The translations under genes were made by a program, and so were the position numbers. DNA of 64,000 bases from Nonomuraea antri (GTDB lineage Bacteria; Actinomycetota; Actinomycetes; Streptosporangiales; Streptosporangiaceae). Below, piece by piece: positions 51,370 to 60,317 of the stretch. Every line of letters begins with the position of its first letter. Within the stretch, counting starts at the first letter, position 1. Where the stretch lies: NCBI RefSeq assembly GCF_013283785.1, contig NZ_JABCPZ010000001.1:62001-126000 (forward strand), in the 5' to 3' direction. The notes under the pieces were generated by a model, which did no database searches, was not told the DNA's origin, and worked only from the letters and a program-made list of their open reading frames with translations.

Positions 51370-52221
51370 GACGGCCCGCGACACGGACTCGGCGCCGGCC
51401 GGCAGCAGCGGCAGCCGGACGTCCGGCGTCGGGATGAGGCCGCGGGCGTGCAGGACGCCCTTGGTCACGGTCGGGTTGGGCTCGGTGAACAGCGACTTGG
51501 ACAGCCTGGCCAGCCGGTGCCCTAGCGCGCGGGCCCTGGGCACGTCCCCCGCGTGCCAGGCGTCGACCAGCTCCACGAACTGGTCGGTGGCCAGGTGCGC
51601 CGAGGCCAGGATGCCGCCGGCGGCGCCCAGCGCGAGCAGCGGCGAGACGAACACGTCGTCGCCGGCCAGCACCTCGAACCCGTCGGGCAGGTCGGCCATC
51701 AGGTCCACGGTCTCCTGGTCGATGCCGCCGCCCGCGTACTTCACGCCCGCGATGTTCGGGTGCGCGCCCAGGTGACGCAGCGTCGCGGCGCCCACGGCCT
51801 GGCCGGTGCGGTACGGAATGTGGTAGATCACCAGCGGCACCGGCGACGCCTCGGCCAGCGCCTCGCAGTGCGCGATCGTCCCGCGCTCGCCGGGGCGCAG
51901 GAAGTAGGGCACGGTGACCAGCGCGGCCCCGACCCCCTCGGGCAGCGCGCGCAGCGCGGCCGCGGTCGAGCGCGTGTCGTTCCCGGTGACGCCCACGGTC
52001 AGCAGCACGCCGCGCTCGGCGCACACCCGGGCGCACAGCTCGATCACCTGTGCCCGCTCGTCGGCGTCGAGTGCCGCCACCTCGCCGGTCGTGCCCAGCG
52101 CGACCAGTCCGGCCGCCCCCTGGTCCAGCACCTGGTAGGCCAGCTTCTCTAGCGCGTCCACCGCCACCTCGCCCGACGGGGCGAACGGGGTGACCAGCGG
52201 CACATGGATTCCTCTCAGCAT
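51331..52221 (-). CDS. DapA-family aldolase/dehydratase
   Basis: 296 residues from ATG 52221. TIM-barrel with GTTGEVAALDADERAQVIE, YHIPYRTGQAVG (active-site Tyr133) and Schiff-base Lys161 (IAGVKYAGG). The family covers dihydrodipicolinate synthase, N-acetylneuraminate lyase and keto-deoxy-sugar or hydroxy-oxoglutarate aldolases. As this is a lone gene next to a LysR regulator rather than a lysine operon, a catabolic aldolase is as likely as DapA. Its stop lies inside the 3' end of the monooxygenase gene. Confidence 0.88.
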   Translation of the reverse strand: MLRGIHVPLVTPFAPSGEVAVDALEKLAYQVLDQGAAGLVALGTTGEVAALDADERAQVIELCARVCAERGVLLTVGVTGNDTRSTAAALRALPEGVGAALVTVPYFLRPGERGTIAHCEALAEASPVPLVIYHIPYRTGQAVGAATLRHLGAHPNIAGVKYAGGGIDQETVDLMADLPDGFEVLAGDDVFVSPLLALGAAGGILASAHLATDQFVELVDAWHAGDVPRARALGHRLARLSKSLFTEPNPTVTKGVLHARGLIPTPDVRLPLLPAGAESVSRAVSEADLVAVHPGQ

Positions 52222-52292
52222 GCTTCGAGACTGACCCACGACAACCCGTTAGGTCTAGCACGGATTTCTTCGGCCAAGCTTAAGATGGACTT

Positions 52293-53162
52293 ATGCTCGA
52301 CCCGCGCAAGCTCCGCCTGCTCCGCGAACTGGCCAGGCGGGGCACCATCGCCGCCGTCGCCGAGGCCGTCACTTTCACGCCGTCGGCGGTCTCGCAGCAG
52401 TTGTCCGCGCTGGAGCGGGAGGCGGGGGTGCCGCTGCTCGAACGCACCGGCCGCACGGTGACGCTGACACCGGCCGGGCTGCTGCTCGTCGAGCACGCGC
52501 AGGCCGTGCTCGAACAGCTCGAACGCGCCTCGGCCGCGCTCGCCGCGGCCCGCGGCGGCCCGGCCGGGCCACTGCGGATCGGCTCGTTCCCCACCGCAGC
52601 CCGGGTGCTGCTCCCTCCCGCGCTCGCCGAGCTGACCGCCGCGCACCCGGACCTGGAGCCGATGATCTCCGAGATCGACCCGGCCGACGTCTCGGCCGCG
52701 CTGCGGGCCGGCGAGCTGGACGTGGCGCTGGTGCACGAATACGACTTCGTCCCGCCGGTCACCGACGCGGCCATCGAGACCGAGCCGCTGTTCAGCGAGC
52801 CGATGTACCTGACGAACCGGTCGTCGGTGCAGGCGGCCCGCGACGACTCGTGGATCATGAGCAAGCCGGGCACGCTGTGCTACACGATGGCCATCAGAGC
52901 CTGTCAGGCCGCCGGTTTCGAGCCCCGCGTGCGCCACCACATCGACGACTTCGACACCGTGCTGGCCTTCGCCGCGGCCGGCCGGGGCGTCGCGCTGGTG
53001 CCCAGGCTGGCCGCGCTCGGGCCGCCGCCCGGGGTGTCGCTGACCCCGCTGCCGCTGAGCCGCCGCACGCTGGCCGCCTACCGCAGGGGGTACGGCGGCC
53101 ACCCGGCGATCAGGGCCGCGGTGGCCGCCTTCCACACCGCGATCGACGGCCTGCCACTCTGA
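52293..53162 (+). CDS. LysR-family transcriptional regulator
   Basis: 289 residues. The winged helix is RKLRLLRELARRGTIAAVAEAVTFTPSAVSQQLSALEREAG, here read as two adjoining parts. The co-inducer domain starts PLRIGSFPTAARVLLPPALA. It is divergent from the DapA-like gene, with 71 bases between starts, the classical arrangement for LysR control. The inducer is unknown. Confidence 0.93.
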   Translation: MLDPRKLRLLRELARRGTIAAVAEAVTFTPSAVSQQLSALEREAGVPLLERTGRTVTLTPAGLLLVEHAQAVLEQLERASAALAAARGGPAGPLRIGSFPTAARVLLPPALAELTAAHPDLEPMISEIDPADVSAALRAGELDVALVHEYDFVPPVTDAAIETEPLFSEPMYLTNRSSVQAARDDSWIMSKPGTLCYTMAIRACQAAGFEPRVRHHIDDFDTVLAFAAAGRGVALVPRLAALGPPPGVSLTPLPLSRRTLAAYRRGYGGHPAIRAAVAAFHTAIDGLPL

Positions 53163-53187
53163 GCCCTACGGGTCACCGCTCCATGCC

Positions 53188-54129
53188 CTACGGGTTCAGC
53201 ACGGTCGCGAGCACCGCGGCGGCGCTGGTCTGGCCCTGGTCGTACTCGCCCGCCGTCACCACCACGACCAGCTCCTCGTCCGGCACCACCACCAGCCGCT
53301 GACCGCCGTTGCCGATCGCCTCGAACCAGCGCCGGTCGACGTACCACTGGTAGCCGTAGCGGAACTCGCCCTCGATGTCGGCCCTGGGCCGCGTCGAGTC
53401 GGCGACCCAGGTCGCGGGCACGATGTCGCGGCCGCCGTCCAGCATGAGCTGCCCGATCGCGGCCACGTCGACCGGGCGCAGGCGCAGCCCGGCCGCGGCG
53501 CTCTCGATCCCGTCGTCGCCCTTCAGCCACTGGAAGTCCGTGATGCCCAGCGGCCCGAACAGCGCCTGCTCGGCGTACGCGGTCAGCGACTGCCCGGTGC
53601 CCCTGGCGACGATCGCGCCGAGCAGCGCGCTGGCCCCGCCGCAGTACGTCCAGCGCCGGCCGGGCTCCTCGACGATGGGCCGTTCCAGGATGAAGCGGTA
53701 CCGGTCGGGCGCGGCCTCCATCGCGATCTCGCTGTTGGCCACGCTCGTGTACGGCGCGTCCTCGTTCCAGTCGAGCCCGAGCGTCATGGTCAGCACGTGC
53801 TCGACGGTGAGCCGGCCGCGAGCGGGATCGGCGGCCAGGTCCGGATATTCGGGGAACTGGGCGAGCAGCGGCGCGCCGGGCTCGGGCACCAGGCCCTTGC
53901 CGAGCGCGATGCCGTACAGGATGCCCACCACGCTCTTGGTCACCGATCTGAGGTCGTGCAGCGTGTCGCGGTCGAAGGTGACGTGCCCGATCGCGTGGCC
54001 GAGCATCGCGTCGTCGCCGGATTCGTACCGCTCCAGAACGGTCGTCCCGCCCCGCCTGACCACGAGGCCGTGCAGTCCGGGCGCCCGGCCCTCGGTCACA
54101 ACCCGCTCGATCCGCTCATCCAGTGTCAT
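53188..54129 (-). CDS. Beta-lactamase-fold serine hydrolase
   Basis: 313 residues from ATG 54129. The SxxK pair is S62-K65 (LRSVTKSVVG), the Tyr motif is TYCGGAS and the third box is GNGGQR. The C-terminal strand LVVVPDEELVVVVTAGEYDQG is typical of class-C-like esterases/DD-peptidases. No signal peptide is visible, so an intracellular esterase or amide hydrolase is more likely than a resistance enzyme. It converges on the LysR gene. Confidence 0.9.
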   Translation of the reverse strand: MTLDERIERVVTEGRAPGLHGLVVRRGGTTVLERYESGDDAMLGHAIGHVTFDRDTLHDLRSVTKSVVGILYGIALGKGLVPEPGAPLLAQFPEYPDLAADPARGRLTVEHVLTMTLGLDWNEDAPYTSVANSEIAMEAAPDRYRFILERPIVEEPGRRWTYCGGASALLGAIVARGTGQSLTAYAEQALFGPLGITDFQWLKGDDGIESAAAGLRLRPVDVAAIGQLMLDGGRDIVPATWVADSTRPRADIEGEFRYGYQWYVDRRWFEAIGNGGQRLVVVPDEELVVVVTAGEYDQGQTSAAAVLATVLNP

Positions 54130-54214
54130 GACGCCTACAGTGTCAAAATCTCCCCTGAGAGCGCACACAGAATTTCACAGGGCCCTCACAGCCGCCGCGA
54201 CGCAGGCTTGATCC

Positions 54215-55195
54215 ATGGATCGTCTTCTCAGCTCCCCCGCCATCGTCCAGGGTCTACGCAAGGTCGAGGACAGGATCCGCAGGTTGAGCGGGTCCTCGGC
54301 GTTGCCGGGAATCAACGCGGGTGCGCGGCACGTGGTCGACGCCGGCGGCAAGCGGTTGCGTCCAGCGCTGACGCTGGCCGCCGCGCTCGCGCTGGGCAAG
54401 TCGCCGGACCGCCGGGTGATCACGGCGGCGGCCTGCGTCGAGCTGATCCACGCCGGCTCGCTGGTGCACGACGACCTGATGGACCGGGCCACCGAGCGGC
54501 GCGGCGCCAGGACGCTCAACGCCGAGCTGGGCGACGGCAAGGCGCTGGTCATCGGCGACTTCATGCTGGCCAGGGCCGGTCTGGCGGCGATCACCGCGGT
54601 GTCCAGGCCGGTGGCCGAGGTGCTCGCGGCCACCGTGGTCGAGCTGGCCGAAGGCCAGTACCTGGAGACGAGCGACCTGTTCAACCCGGCCAGGACCAGG
54701 GAGAACGCGTTGCGCTCGATCACCGGCAAGACGGCCGCGCTGTTCCGCGCGGGCTGCCTGGTGGCCGCCATCTGCGCGCACGCCTCGGACGAGGACAAGG
54801 CCAGGCTGGCCACGTACGGCGAGCGCTTCGGGGTGATCTTCCAGGTGCTCGACGACCTGCTCGACCTGACCGCCGACGGCCCGCAGCTCGGCAAGCCGGC
54901 CGGCCACGACCTGCGTCAGGGCGTCTACAGCCTGCCGGTGCTGATGTCCGGGGTGGACCTGGGCGACCTGCTCGGCCGGGACATGGGCGAGGCCGAGGTG
55001 GCCGAGGCCCTGCGCCGGCTGCGGGCGAGCCGGATGGCCGACGACACGCTCGCCTACTGTCACGGCCTGGCCGCCGAGGCGCTGGCGGCGCTGCCGGTGA
55101 TCCACGATCCGGAACTGGCCGGCCTGCTGTACGGCCTGCCGACCGCCTACATACAGCACGTGACGGACCTGACGCGCTTGACCACGACCAGTTGA
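54215..55195 (+). CDS. Trans-polyprenyl diphosphate synthase
   Basis: 326 residues. Both aspartate-rich motifs are present: the first DDLMD at 86-90 (LVHDDLMDRATERRG) and the second DDLLD at 213-217 (FQVLDDLLDL). The GGKRLRP motif lies near residue 45. The enzyme chain-elongates isoprenoid diphosphates. IspB/HepT-type products feed menaquinone side chains, so a functional link to menB at 37025 is plausible. It lies 86 bases upstream of a membrane protein and ThyA-like pair on the same strand. Confidence 0.94.
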   Translation: MDRLLSSPAIVQGLRKVEDRIRRLSGSSALPGINAGARHVVDAGGKRLRPALTLAAALALGKSPDRRVITAAACVELIHAGSLVHDDLMDRATERRGARTLNAELGDGKALVIGDFMLARAGLAAITAVSRPVAEVLAATVVELAEGQYLETSDLFNPARTRENALRSITGKTAALFRAGCLVAAICAHASDEDKARLATYGERFGVIFQVLDDLLDLTADGPQLGKPAGHDLRQGVYSLPVLMSGVDLGDLLGRDMGEAEVAEALRRLRASRMADDTLAYCHGLAAEALAALPVIHDPELAGLLYGLPTAYIQHVTDLTRLTTTS

Positions 55196-55281
55196 GATTT
55201 GTTGGAACAATTGGTAGGAATGCCCGTCAAATCCGGGAAGAAGTGCTCATACTGGGAGTTACCCACTTGCAGGAGCACTCC

Positions 55282-55938
55282 ATGCGGAAGACACCCCCTC
55301 GCATGATCCAGGAGGACACGTTCCTCCAGCTCGCCGCGGTGGACTTCAGCGGCATCTACGCGGTGCACCTGGCCGCCAAGGAAGAACGGCTCAAGATGAC
55401 CAGGCTCGCGATGAGCCTGCTGTCCGGCCCCTTCCTGGCGGCGATCGCACTCAGCAGCGCCAAAGTCGTCGACCCGCAGAGCCTGACCCGGTGGGAACTC
55501 GTGCCCTGGTACCTGTTCGCCCTGGTCACCGTGTTCGGGCTGCTCAGCGTGCTGCCGTTCCTGCGGCTCATCGAAGCGGGCAACGCGCACGCCAGAACCG
55601 CCCGGGCCATCAACAACTTCCGGTTGCTCTACACCTCGAAGCTCAGGGGCCAGCTCGGCTGGAGCCCGAACCTGCCGACCGACCCCGCCTTCCCCGACAC
55701 CTACCGCCCACTGGCCTGGCCCGGGATCAACGTGATGATGCTGGGCCTGGCGAACTCCACGTACCTCACCGTGGGGATCACCGGCCTGAGCAAGCAGGCG
55801 CCGAACCCGCTCCTGCTGGTGCTCAGCACCCTGCTCGTCGCGCTCGTGCACTACGCCGTCTACTACGTGCGCTGCAACGTCACCAAGCGGCGCCGGCTCC
55901 CGCGAAGTCCCTATCACCAGCCGAACCTGGAGACCTGA
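55282..55938 (+). CDS. Four-helix membrane protein, partner of the ThyA-like gene
   Basis: 218 residues from ATG 55282, with AGGAG seven bases upstream. The N-terminal 40 residues are cytosolic (FLQLAAVDFSGIYAVHLAAK). Two hydrophobic hairpins follow: about 42-60 and 72-96, then about 148-170 and 175-198. A soluble loop (SKLRGQLGWSPNLPTDPAFP) lies between, and the tail is Arg/Lys-rich (CNVTKRRRLPRSPYHQ). The stop is directly followed by the ATG of the next gene. No family is recognised. Four-helix proteins of similar size serve as effectors in several nucleotide-signalling defence systems, but no shared motif is visible. Confidence 0.8.
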   Translation: MRKTPPRMIQEDTFLQLAAVDFSGIYAVHLAAKEERLKMTRLAMSLLSGPFLAAIALSSAKVVDPQSLTRWELVPWYLFALVTVFGLLSVLPFLRLIEAGNAHARTARAINNFRLLYTSKLRGQLGWSPNLPTDPAFPDTYRPLAWPGINVMMLGLANSTYLTVGITGLSKQAPNPLLLVLSTLLVALVHYAVYYVRCNVTKRRRLPRSPYHQPNLET

Positions 55939-56556
55939 ATGCCCGGCCCAGCGGAATGGGCGTCATGTGGGGAGGCGTGGATCTGGTTGATGCGCCATGT
56001 CTGGACGATCGGCGCGCTCGCCGACGACGACCGCGGACCCGTCATCGAGGGGCCGTCGGTGTTGTTCGAGATCAGCGAGGTGAGCCGGGACGACCCGATC
56101 ATCGAGCGCTACGGCGACGCGGACCGGCTGGAGCTGTACTGCAGGAAGTTCAGCGAGGACGAGATCGTGGCGCCGTTCAAGTACAGCTACGGCGCCAGGA
56201 TCAACGGGCAACTGCGGTGGGCGGCCGACCTGCTGCGGGCCAAGCCGTACAGCAAGAGCGCGTGGATCTCGCTCACCACTCCCGGCGAGCCGCACGACAG
56301 CGTGCCGTGCCTGGTCGGCCTGGCCTTCAGGATCAGGGACGAGGCCCTGCTCATGACCGCCACGTTCAGGTCGCAGAACGCGTTCACCAGCTATCTCAAC
56401 TACGTCCCGCTGGCCGAGGTGCACACCGCCATGGCGCGGGCGCTGAAGCTGCGGGCCGGCCCGATGCGGGTGTTCGTGGACGTGCCGCACCTGTACCTGG
56501 CCGACAGCTCCAAGGCGCTGCGCGTCATGTGGCCTTCCTCGCCCCGGCCGCCGTGA
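55939..56556 (+). CDS. Divergent thymidylate-synthase-like enzyme (pyrimidine nucleotide (hydroxy)methylase fold)
   Basis: 205 residues; the ATG follows the preceding stop without a gap, with GGAG six bases upstream. Residues about 80-190 align with the ThyA core: FKYSYGARINGQLRWAADLL, catalytic cysteine C124 in VPCLVGLAF, R144 exactly 20 residues later in TFRSQNAF (matching ThyA Cys146 and Arg166), N154, and H184-L-Y186 matching the HxY of the nucleotide site. ThyA Asp169 is replaced by N147. The protein is shorter than ThyA (about 264 residues). Phage and antibiotic-pathway relatives hydroxymethylate dCMP or CMP. Base modification is inferred. Confidence 0.75.
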   Translation: MPGPAEWASCGEAWIWLMRHVWTIGALADDDRGPVIEGPSVLFEISEVSRDDPIIERYGDADRLELYCRKFSEDEIVAPFKYSYGARINGQLRWAADLLRAKPYSKSAWISLTTPGEPHDSVPCLVGLAFRIRDEALLMTATFRSQNAFTSYLNYVPLAEVHTAMARALKLRAGPMRVFVDVPHLYLADSSKALRVMWPSSPRPP

Positions 56557-57976
56557 GCGGCGCGGCGATGGCCTCCAGGCCCTGACGTTCGGCCTTCACG
56601 CCGACGAGCAGTTCCACCAGCCCGGCCGCGATCATCAACGCGGCCCCGATCGTGAACGCCAGCGCCGTGTCACCGGGCACCCCGCTCTCGACCAGCCCGG
56701 CGAAGATCAGCGGGCCCGCGATGCCGCCGGCCGCGGTGCCGACCGCGAAGAAGAACGCGATGGCCATCGCCCTGGTCTCCATCGGGAAGATCTCGCTGAC
56801 GGTCAGGTACGCCGCGCTGGCCCCGGCCGAGGCCGCGAACAGCACCACCGACCAGCAGGCGGTCAGCGTGACCGCGGTCAGCAGCCCGGCGTTGAACAGC
56901 CAGGCCGTGCCGAGCAGGAGCAGGCCGGAGCTGATGTAGGTGGCCGAGATCATCGGGATCCTGCCGACGGTGTCGAACAGCCTGCCGAGCAGCAGCGGCC
57001 CGAGGAAGTTGCCGACCGCGATGACCGCGAAGTAGTACCCGGTGTTCGTGTCGATCCCGTAGAACGTGGACAGGATCTGCGCGTACCCGAACGTGATCGC
57101 GTTGTACAGGAACGCCTGGCCGATGAAGAGCGACAACCCCAGGACGGTGCGCTTCGGGTACAACGCCACCATCGTGTGCGCGATGCGGATGAACCCGATC
57201 GACTTGCGCTGGTGAATCGTCATCGACTCGGCGGGCTCGGTCAGCTCCTTTCCGGTCTCGCTGGTGATCTCCTGCTCGATGCCGTCCACGATGTCCTCGG
57301 CGTCGCGGTCCCTGCCGTGGATGAACAGCCAGCGCGGGCTCTCCGGCACGTTGCGCCGCACCAGCAGGATCGCCACGCCAAGCACCACGCCGAGCCCGAA
57401 GGCCACCCGCCAGCCGACGTTGACCGGCAGGTCGTTGAGCAGCGGCACGGTCAGCAGCGCGCCGCCCGCCGCGCCCAGCCAGTAGCTGCCGTTGATGATG
57501 ATGTCGATGCGGCCGCGGTGCCGGCTGGGGATGAGCTCGTCGATGGCCGAGTTGATCGCCGCGTACTCGCCGCCGATGCCGAACCCGGTCAGGAACCTGA
57601 ACAGGAAGAACCACCAGGCCGAGAAGGAGAAGGCGGTGGCCAGCGTGGCGAGCAGGTAGACCACCAGCGTGATGATGAACAGCTTCTTCCTGCCGAACCT
57701 GTCGGTCAGCCAGCCGAAGAACAACGCGCCCGAGCAGGCGCCGGCCACGTAGAGCGCCGCGGCCAGCCCGGCGACCTGCGCCTGGGTGATCTCCAGGCCG
57801 CTGCCCGGCTTGGCGAGCTGCGCGGACAGGTTGCCGACGATGGTGACTTCCAGGCCGTCGAGCACCCAGACGGTGCCGAGCCCGATGACGATCATCCAGT
57901 GCCAGCGTGACCACGGCAACCGGTCCAGCCGTGCGGGCACCTTCGTGGTGATTGTGCCGGTTTCCACGTCGCTCAT
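56525..57976 (-). CDS. MFS transporter (metabolite:H+ symporter type)
   Basis: 483 residues with 12 membrane segments. Between helices 2 and 3 is FGWLTDRFGRKKLFIITLV. The helix-4/5 region RFLTGFGIGGEYAAINSAID and ELIPSRHRGRIDIIINGSYW is typical of the sugar-porter/SHS side of the superfamily. A large central loop follows (SETGKELTEPAESMTIHQRK). Likely an organic-acid or sugar symporter in the cytoplasmic membrane. The 3' end overlaps the convergent ThyA-like gene by 32 bases. Confidence 0.9.
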   Translation of the reverse strand: MSDVETGTITTKVPARLDRLPWSRWHWMIVIGLGTVWVLDGLEVTIVGNLSAQLAKPGSGLEITQAQVAGLAAALYVAGACSGALFFGWLTDRFGRKKLFIITLVVYLLATLATAFSFSAWWFFLFRFLTGFGIGGEYAAINSAIDELIPSRHRGRIDIIINGSYWLGAAGGALLTVPLLNDLPVNVGWRVAFGLGVVLGVAILLVRRNVPESPRWLFIHGRDRDAEDIVDGIEQEITSETGKELTEPAESMTIHQRKSIGFIRIAHTMVALYPKRTVLGLSLFIGQAFLYNAITFGYAQILSTFYGIDTNTGYYFAVIAVGNFLGPLLLGRLFDTVGRIPMISATYISSGLLLLGTAWLFNAGLLTAVTLTACWSVVLFAASAGASAAYLTVSEIFPMETRAMAIAFFFAVGTAAGGIAGPLIFAGLVESGVPGDTALAFTIGAALMIAAGLVELLVGVKAERQGLEAIAAPLTAAGARKAT

Positions 57977-58016
57977 AGGGGCCTCTGGATACCCGGCCGA
58001 CGTTCGGCAAACGTTC

Positions 58017-58739
58017 TCAATCGGTAGGTGAAGGCTTTGTCGCCTCGACCATGACGGTGTTGAACCACGGGCCGCCGTACCAGTATCGCCAGCCCGGATC
58101 CCGGCGCCGGACGTCGGTCACGCCGAGCTCGCGCAGCGTGGCCTCGTAGGCGGGGGTGTGCTGGAAGTCCGCGATCAGCAGCAGGCCGCCGGGCCGCAGG
58201 ACCCGGTGCGCCTCGCGCACGGCCCGCGCCCGGCCCTCGGCGTCGCGGATCTCGTGCACGGCCAGTCCGGACACGACCACGTCGAACGTGTCGTCGGCGA
58301 AGGGCAGACGGCGCAGGTCGCCGGTGACCAGCTCGACGGACACGCCTTCCCGCGCGGCGTTGGCCAGGGCGACCGGCGCGCCGTCGCCCGACCGGTCCTT
58401 GGCCCGCCACAGGTCGACCCCCGTCACCCGGCCGCCCTTGAGCCGCTCGGCGGCCAGCGTCAGCACCGCGCCCCGGCCGCAGCCCAGGTCGAGCAGGTGC
58501 TCGTCGCCGCCGAGCCGGTCAAGCTCGGCGGCCCAGACCGCGAACTTGCCGCGCCGGGTGGTGTAGAGGTGGCTGGCGGCGCTGGCCAGTGTGTAGAGCG
58601 CGCCGAACACGAAGACGACGCCCGCGGCCGGCACGGCGGTGGCGAACGAGACGGCCGCCAGCGCCAGCAGCGCGAGCGCACCGAGGACGAGCCCGCCCAG
58701 GGCCCACGGTGCGTCGAATCCGTAGCTGCCTCGTCGCAT
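58017..58739 (-). CDS. Membrane-anchored class I SAM-dependent methyltransferase
   Basis: 240 residues from ATG 58739; in-frame GTG and TTG lie six and nine bases upstream. Two membrane segments at the N-terminus (ALGGLVLGALALLALAAVSF; AAGVVFVFGALYTLASAA) precede the catalytic domain. Motif I is LLDLGCGRGAVL, motif II FADDTFDVVVSGLAVHEI, and motif III HRVLRPGGLLLIADF. The fusion puts the active site at the inner membrane face, suggesting a lipid or quinone acceptor. It has its own 5' region, divergent from the LCP gene. Confidence 0.88.
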   Translation of the reverse strand: MRRGSYGFDAPWALGGLVLGALALLALAAVSFATAVPAAGVVFVFGALYTLASAASHLYTTRRGKFAVWAAELDRLGGDEHLLDLGCGRGAVLTLAAERLKGGRVTGVDLWRAKDRSGDGAPVALANAAREGVSVELVTGDLRRLPFADDTFDVVVSGLAVHEIRDAEGRARAVREAHRVLRPGGLLLIADFQHTPAYEATLRELGVTDVRRRDPGWRYWYGGPWFNTVMVEATKPSPTD

Positions 58740-58872
58740 GGCCACCAATCACGTTATATCTCAAGTGGGCTTGACCGGGAATTGACCCAACACTTCCCTT
58801 CACCGCTCTAATCCTCATTAAACCGTTACTAGGGTGACTTGGATGGGCGCACCTAGGGGGGTTTGACCAGGG

Positions 58873-60246
58873 ATGATACGGAGAGAACGGGGTTTCGGAC
58901 TAGGCGCCGGAGTGGCACTGACACTGGCGTCGGCACTGTTGTGGGGCGTGGCGCACCTGGCTACGGACCGGCGCAGGACGGGCCTGACGCTCATGGCGGC
59001 CTACGTCCTGATGCTCGCCTTCGTGCTCACCGTGTTCACCGCGTTCAGCGCCAAGTTCCTGTCGCTGGCCGTCCAGCCGGCCTGGCTGGGCTTCCTCACC
59101 GGCGCGCTGGCCGTGATCGCGCTGAGCTGGGCCGGGGTGATCGTCTGGTCGTTCCTGCTGGTGCGTCCCGACGCCGGGCATCGGGTCGGCCGGGCGCTGA
59201 CCACCGCGGTGGCCGTGGCCCTGTGCGCGCTCGTCCTGGCCCCTGCCGTGTACGCGGCCAGGTTCGCCTACGTCTCGCGTGACGTGGTGAACAGCCTGTT
59301 CTCCACCAACACCGCCCCCGTCGTGGCCCAGGACCCGTGGAACGGCGCCGAGCGGGTCAACGTCCTGCTGATCGGCGCCGACGCCGCGCCGAACCGGCCC
59401 GGCGTGCGTACCGACAGCATGACCGTGGCCAGCGTGAACACCCGCACCGGCGCGACCACGCTGTTCGGCCTGCCGCGCAACCTGCAGCACGTGCGGTTCC
59501 CGCACGGCCCGGCCAGGCAGCGCTTCCCCTACGGCTTCACCGGCGCGGGCCCGGACACCCCCGGCCTGCTCAACGAGGTCTTCCAGTACGCCGAGGACCA
59601 CCCGGAGATGGCGCCGGGGGCCGGGCGGGGCGAACGCGGCCCGGCGCTGCTCAAGAGCACGATCAGCGACATACTCGGCATCCCGGTGAGCTACTACGTC
59701 ATGGTGGACATGAAGGGCTTCGCGGAGATCGTCGACGCGATGGGCGGCGTCCGGATGACCATCAAGCAGCCGATCGTCTACGGCAGGCATCGCGAGGGCC
59801 TGCTGCCCGCGGGCACCCGCAGGCTCTCCGGCCAGGAGGCGCTCTGGTTCGGCCGCTCGCGTACCGACAGCGACGACTACGTCCGCATGGGACGCCAGAA
59901 GTGCCTGCTCAACGCCGTCGCCAAGCAGGCCGACCCGGTGACCGTGCTCAACAGCTTCGAGAAGCTGGCCACCGCCACCAAGCGGGCCATCTCCACCGAT
60001 CTGCCGCAGAACCTGCTGCCGGCCATGATCGATCTGGCGCAGCAGGTGAAGGAGCACCGGATCAAGAGTCTCAACTTCGTCCCGCCGCTGATCAGCACCG
60101 TCAACCCGGACTGGCACCTGATCAGGTCGAAGGTCCGGGACTCGCTGGCCGAGCGCACCACCGGCAAGATCGCCACGGCGCACTCCGCGCCGTCGCCCGC
60201 GCCGGCCGGCGAGGCCCCGGTCCCGCTGGACGCCGCCTGCGGCTGA
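58873..60246 (+). CDS. LytR-CpsA-Psr family protein with a multi-helix membrane N-terminus
   Basis: 457 residues. Four hydrophobic segments occupy the first 140 residues, instead of the usual single anchor. The LCP domain follows at about 165-340: VNVLLIGADAAPNRPGVRTD, TLFGLPRNLQHVRFP, YYVMVDMKGFAEIVDAMGGV, and LWFGRSRTDSDDYVRMGRQK with the Arg-rich phosphate-binding site. It lacks the LytR_C domain seen in the LCP protein at 33043. It is predicted to transfer glycopolymers to peptidoglycan outside the membrane. Confidence 0.92.
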   Translation: MIRRERGFGLGAGVALTLASALLWGVAHLATDRRRTGLTLMAAYVLMLAFVLTVFTAFSAKFLSLAVQPAWLGFLTGALAVIALSWAGVIVWSFLLVRPDAGHRVGRALTTAVAVALCALVLAPAVYAARFAYVSRDVVNSLFSTNTAPVVAQDPWNGAERVNVLLIGADAAPNRPGVRTDSMTVASVNTRTGATTLFGLPRNLQHVRFPHGPARQRFPYGFTGAGPDTPGLLNEVFQYAEDHPEMAPGAGRGERGPALLKSTISDILGIPVSYYVMVDMKGFAEIVDAMGGVRMTIKQPIVYGRHREGLLPAGTRRLSGQEALWFGRSRTDSDDYVRMGRQKCLLNAVAKQADPVTVLNSFEKLATATKRAISTDLPQNLLPAMIDLAQQVKEHRIKSLNFVPPLISTVNPDWHLIRSKVRDSLAERTTGKIATAHSAPSPAPAGEAPVPLDAACG

Positions 60247-60317
60247 ACCGCCGCCTTGACGCCGAGACGGCTTCGCCGTTAAATACTGCTATAGGCGACT
60301 TGTTAAGTAGGAAATAG

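Noticed and set aside
53188-54129. Beta-lactamase resistance gene
   Set aside because: The SxxK motif fits the fold, but there is no export signal and the sequence is closer to intracellular esterase-type relatives.
53797-55281. Long upstream extension of the four-helix membrane protein
   Set aside because: The frame passes through the polyprenyl synthase gene as Arg/Gly/Ala-rich nonsense. ATG 55282 has AGGAG at the right distance.
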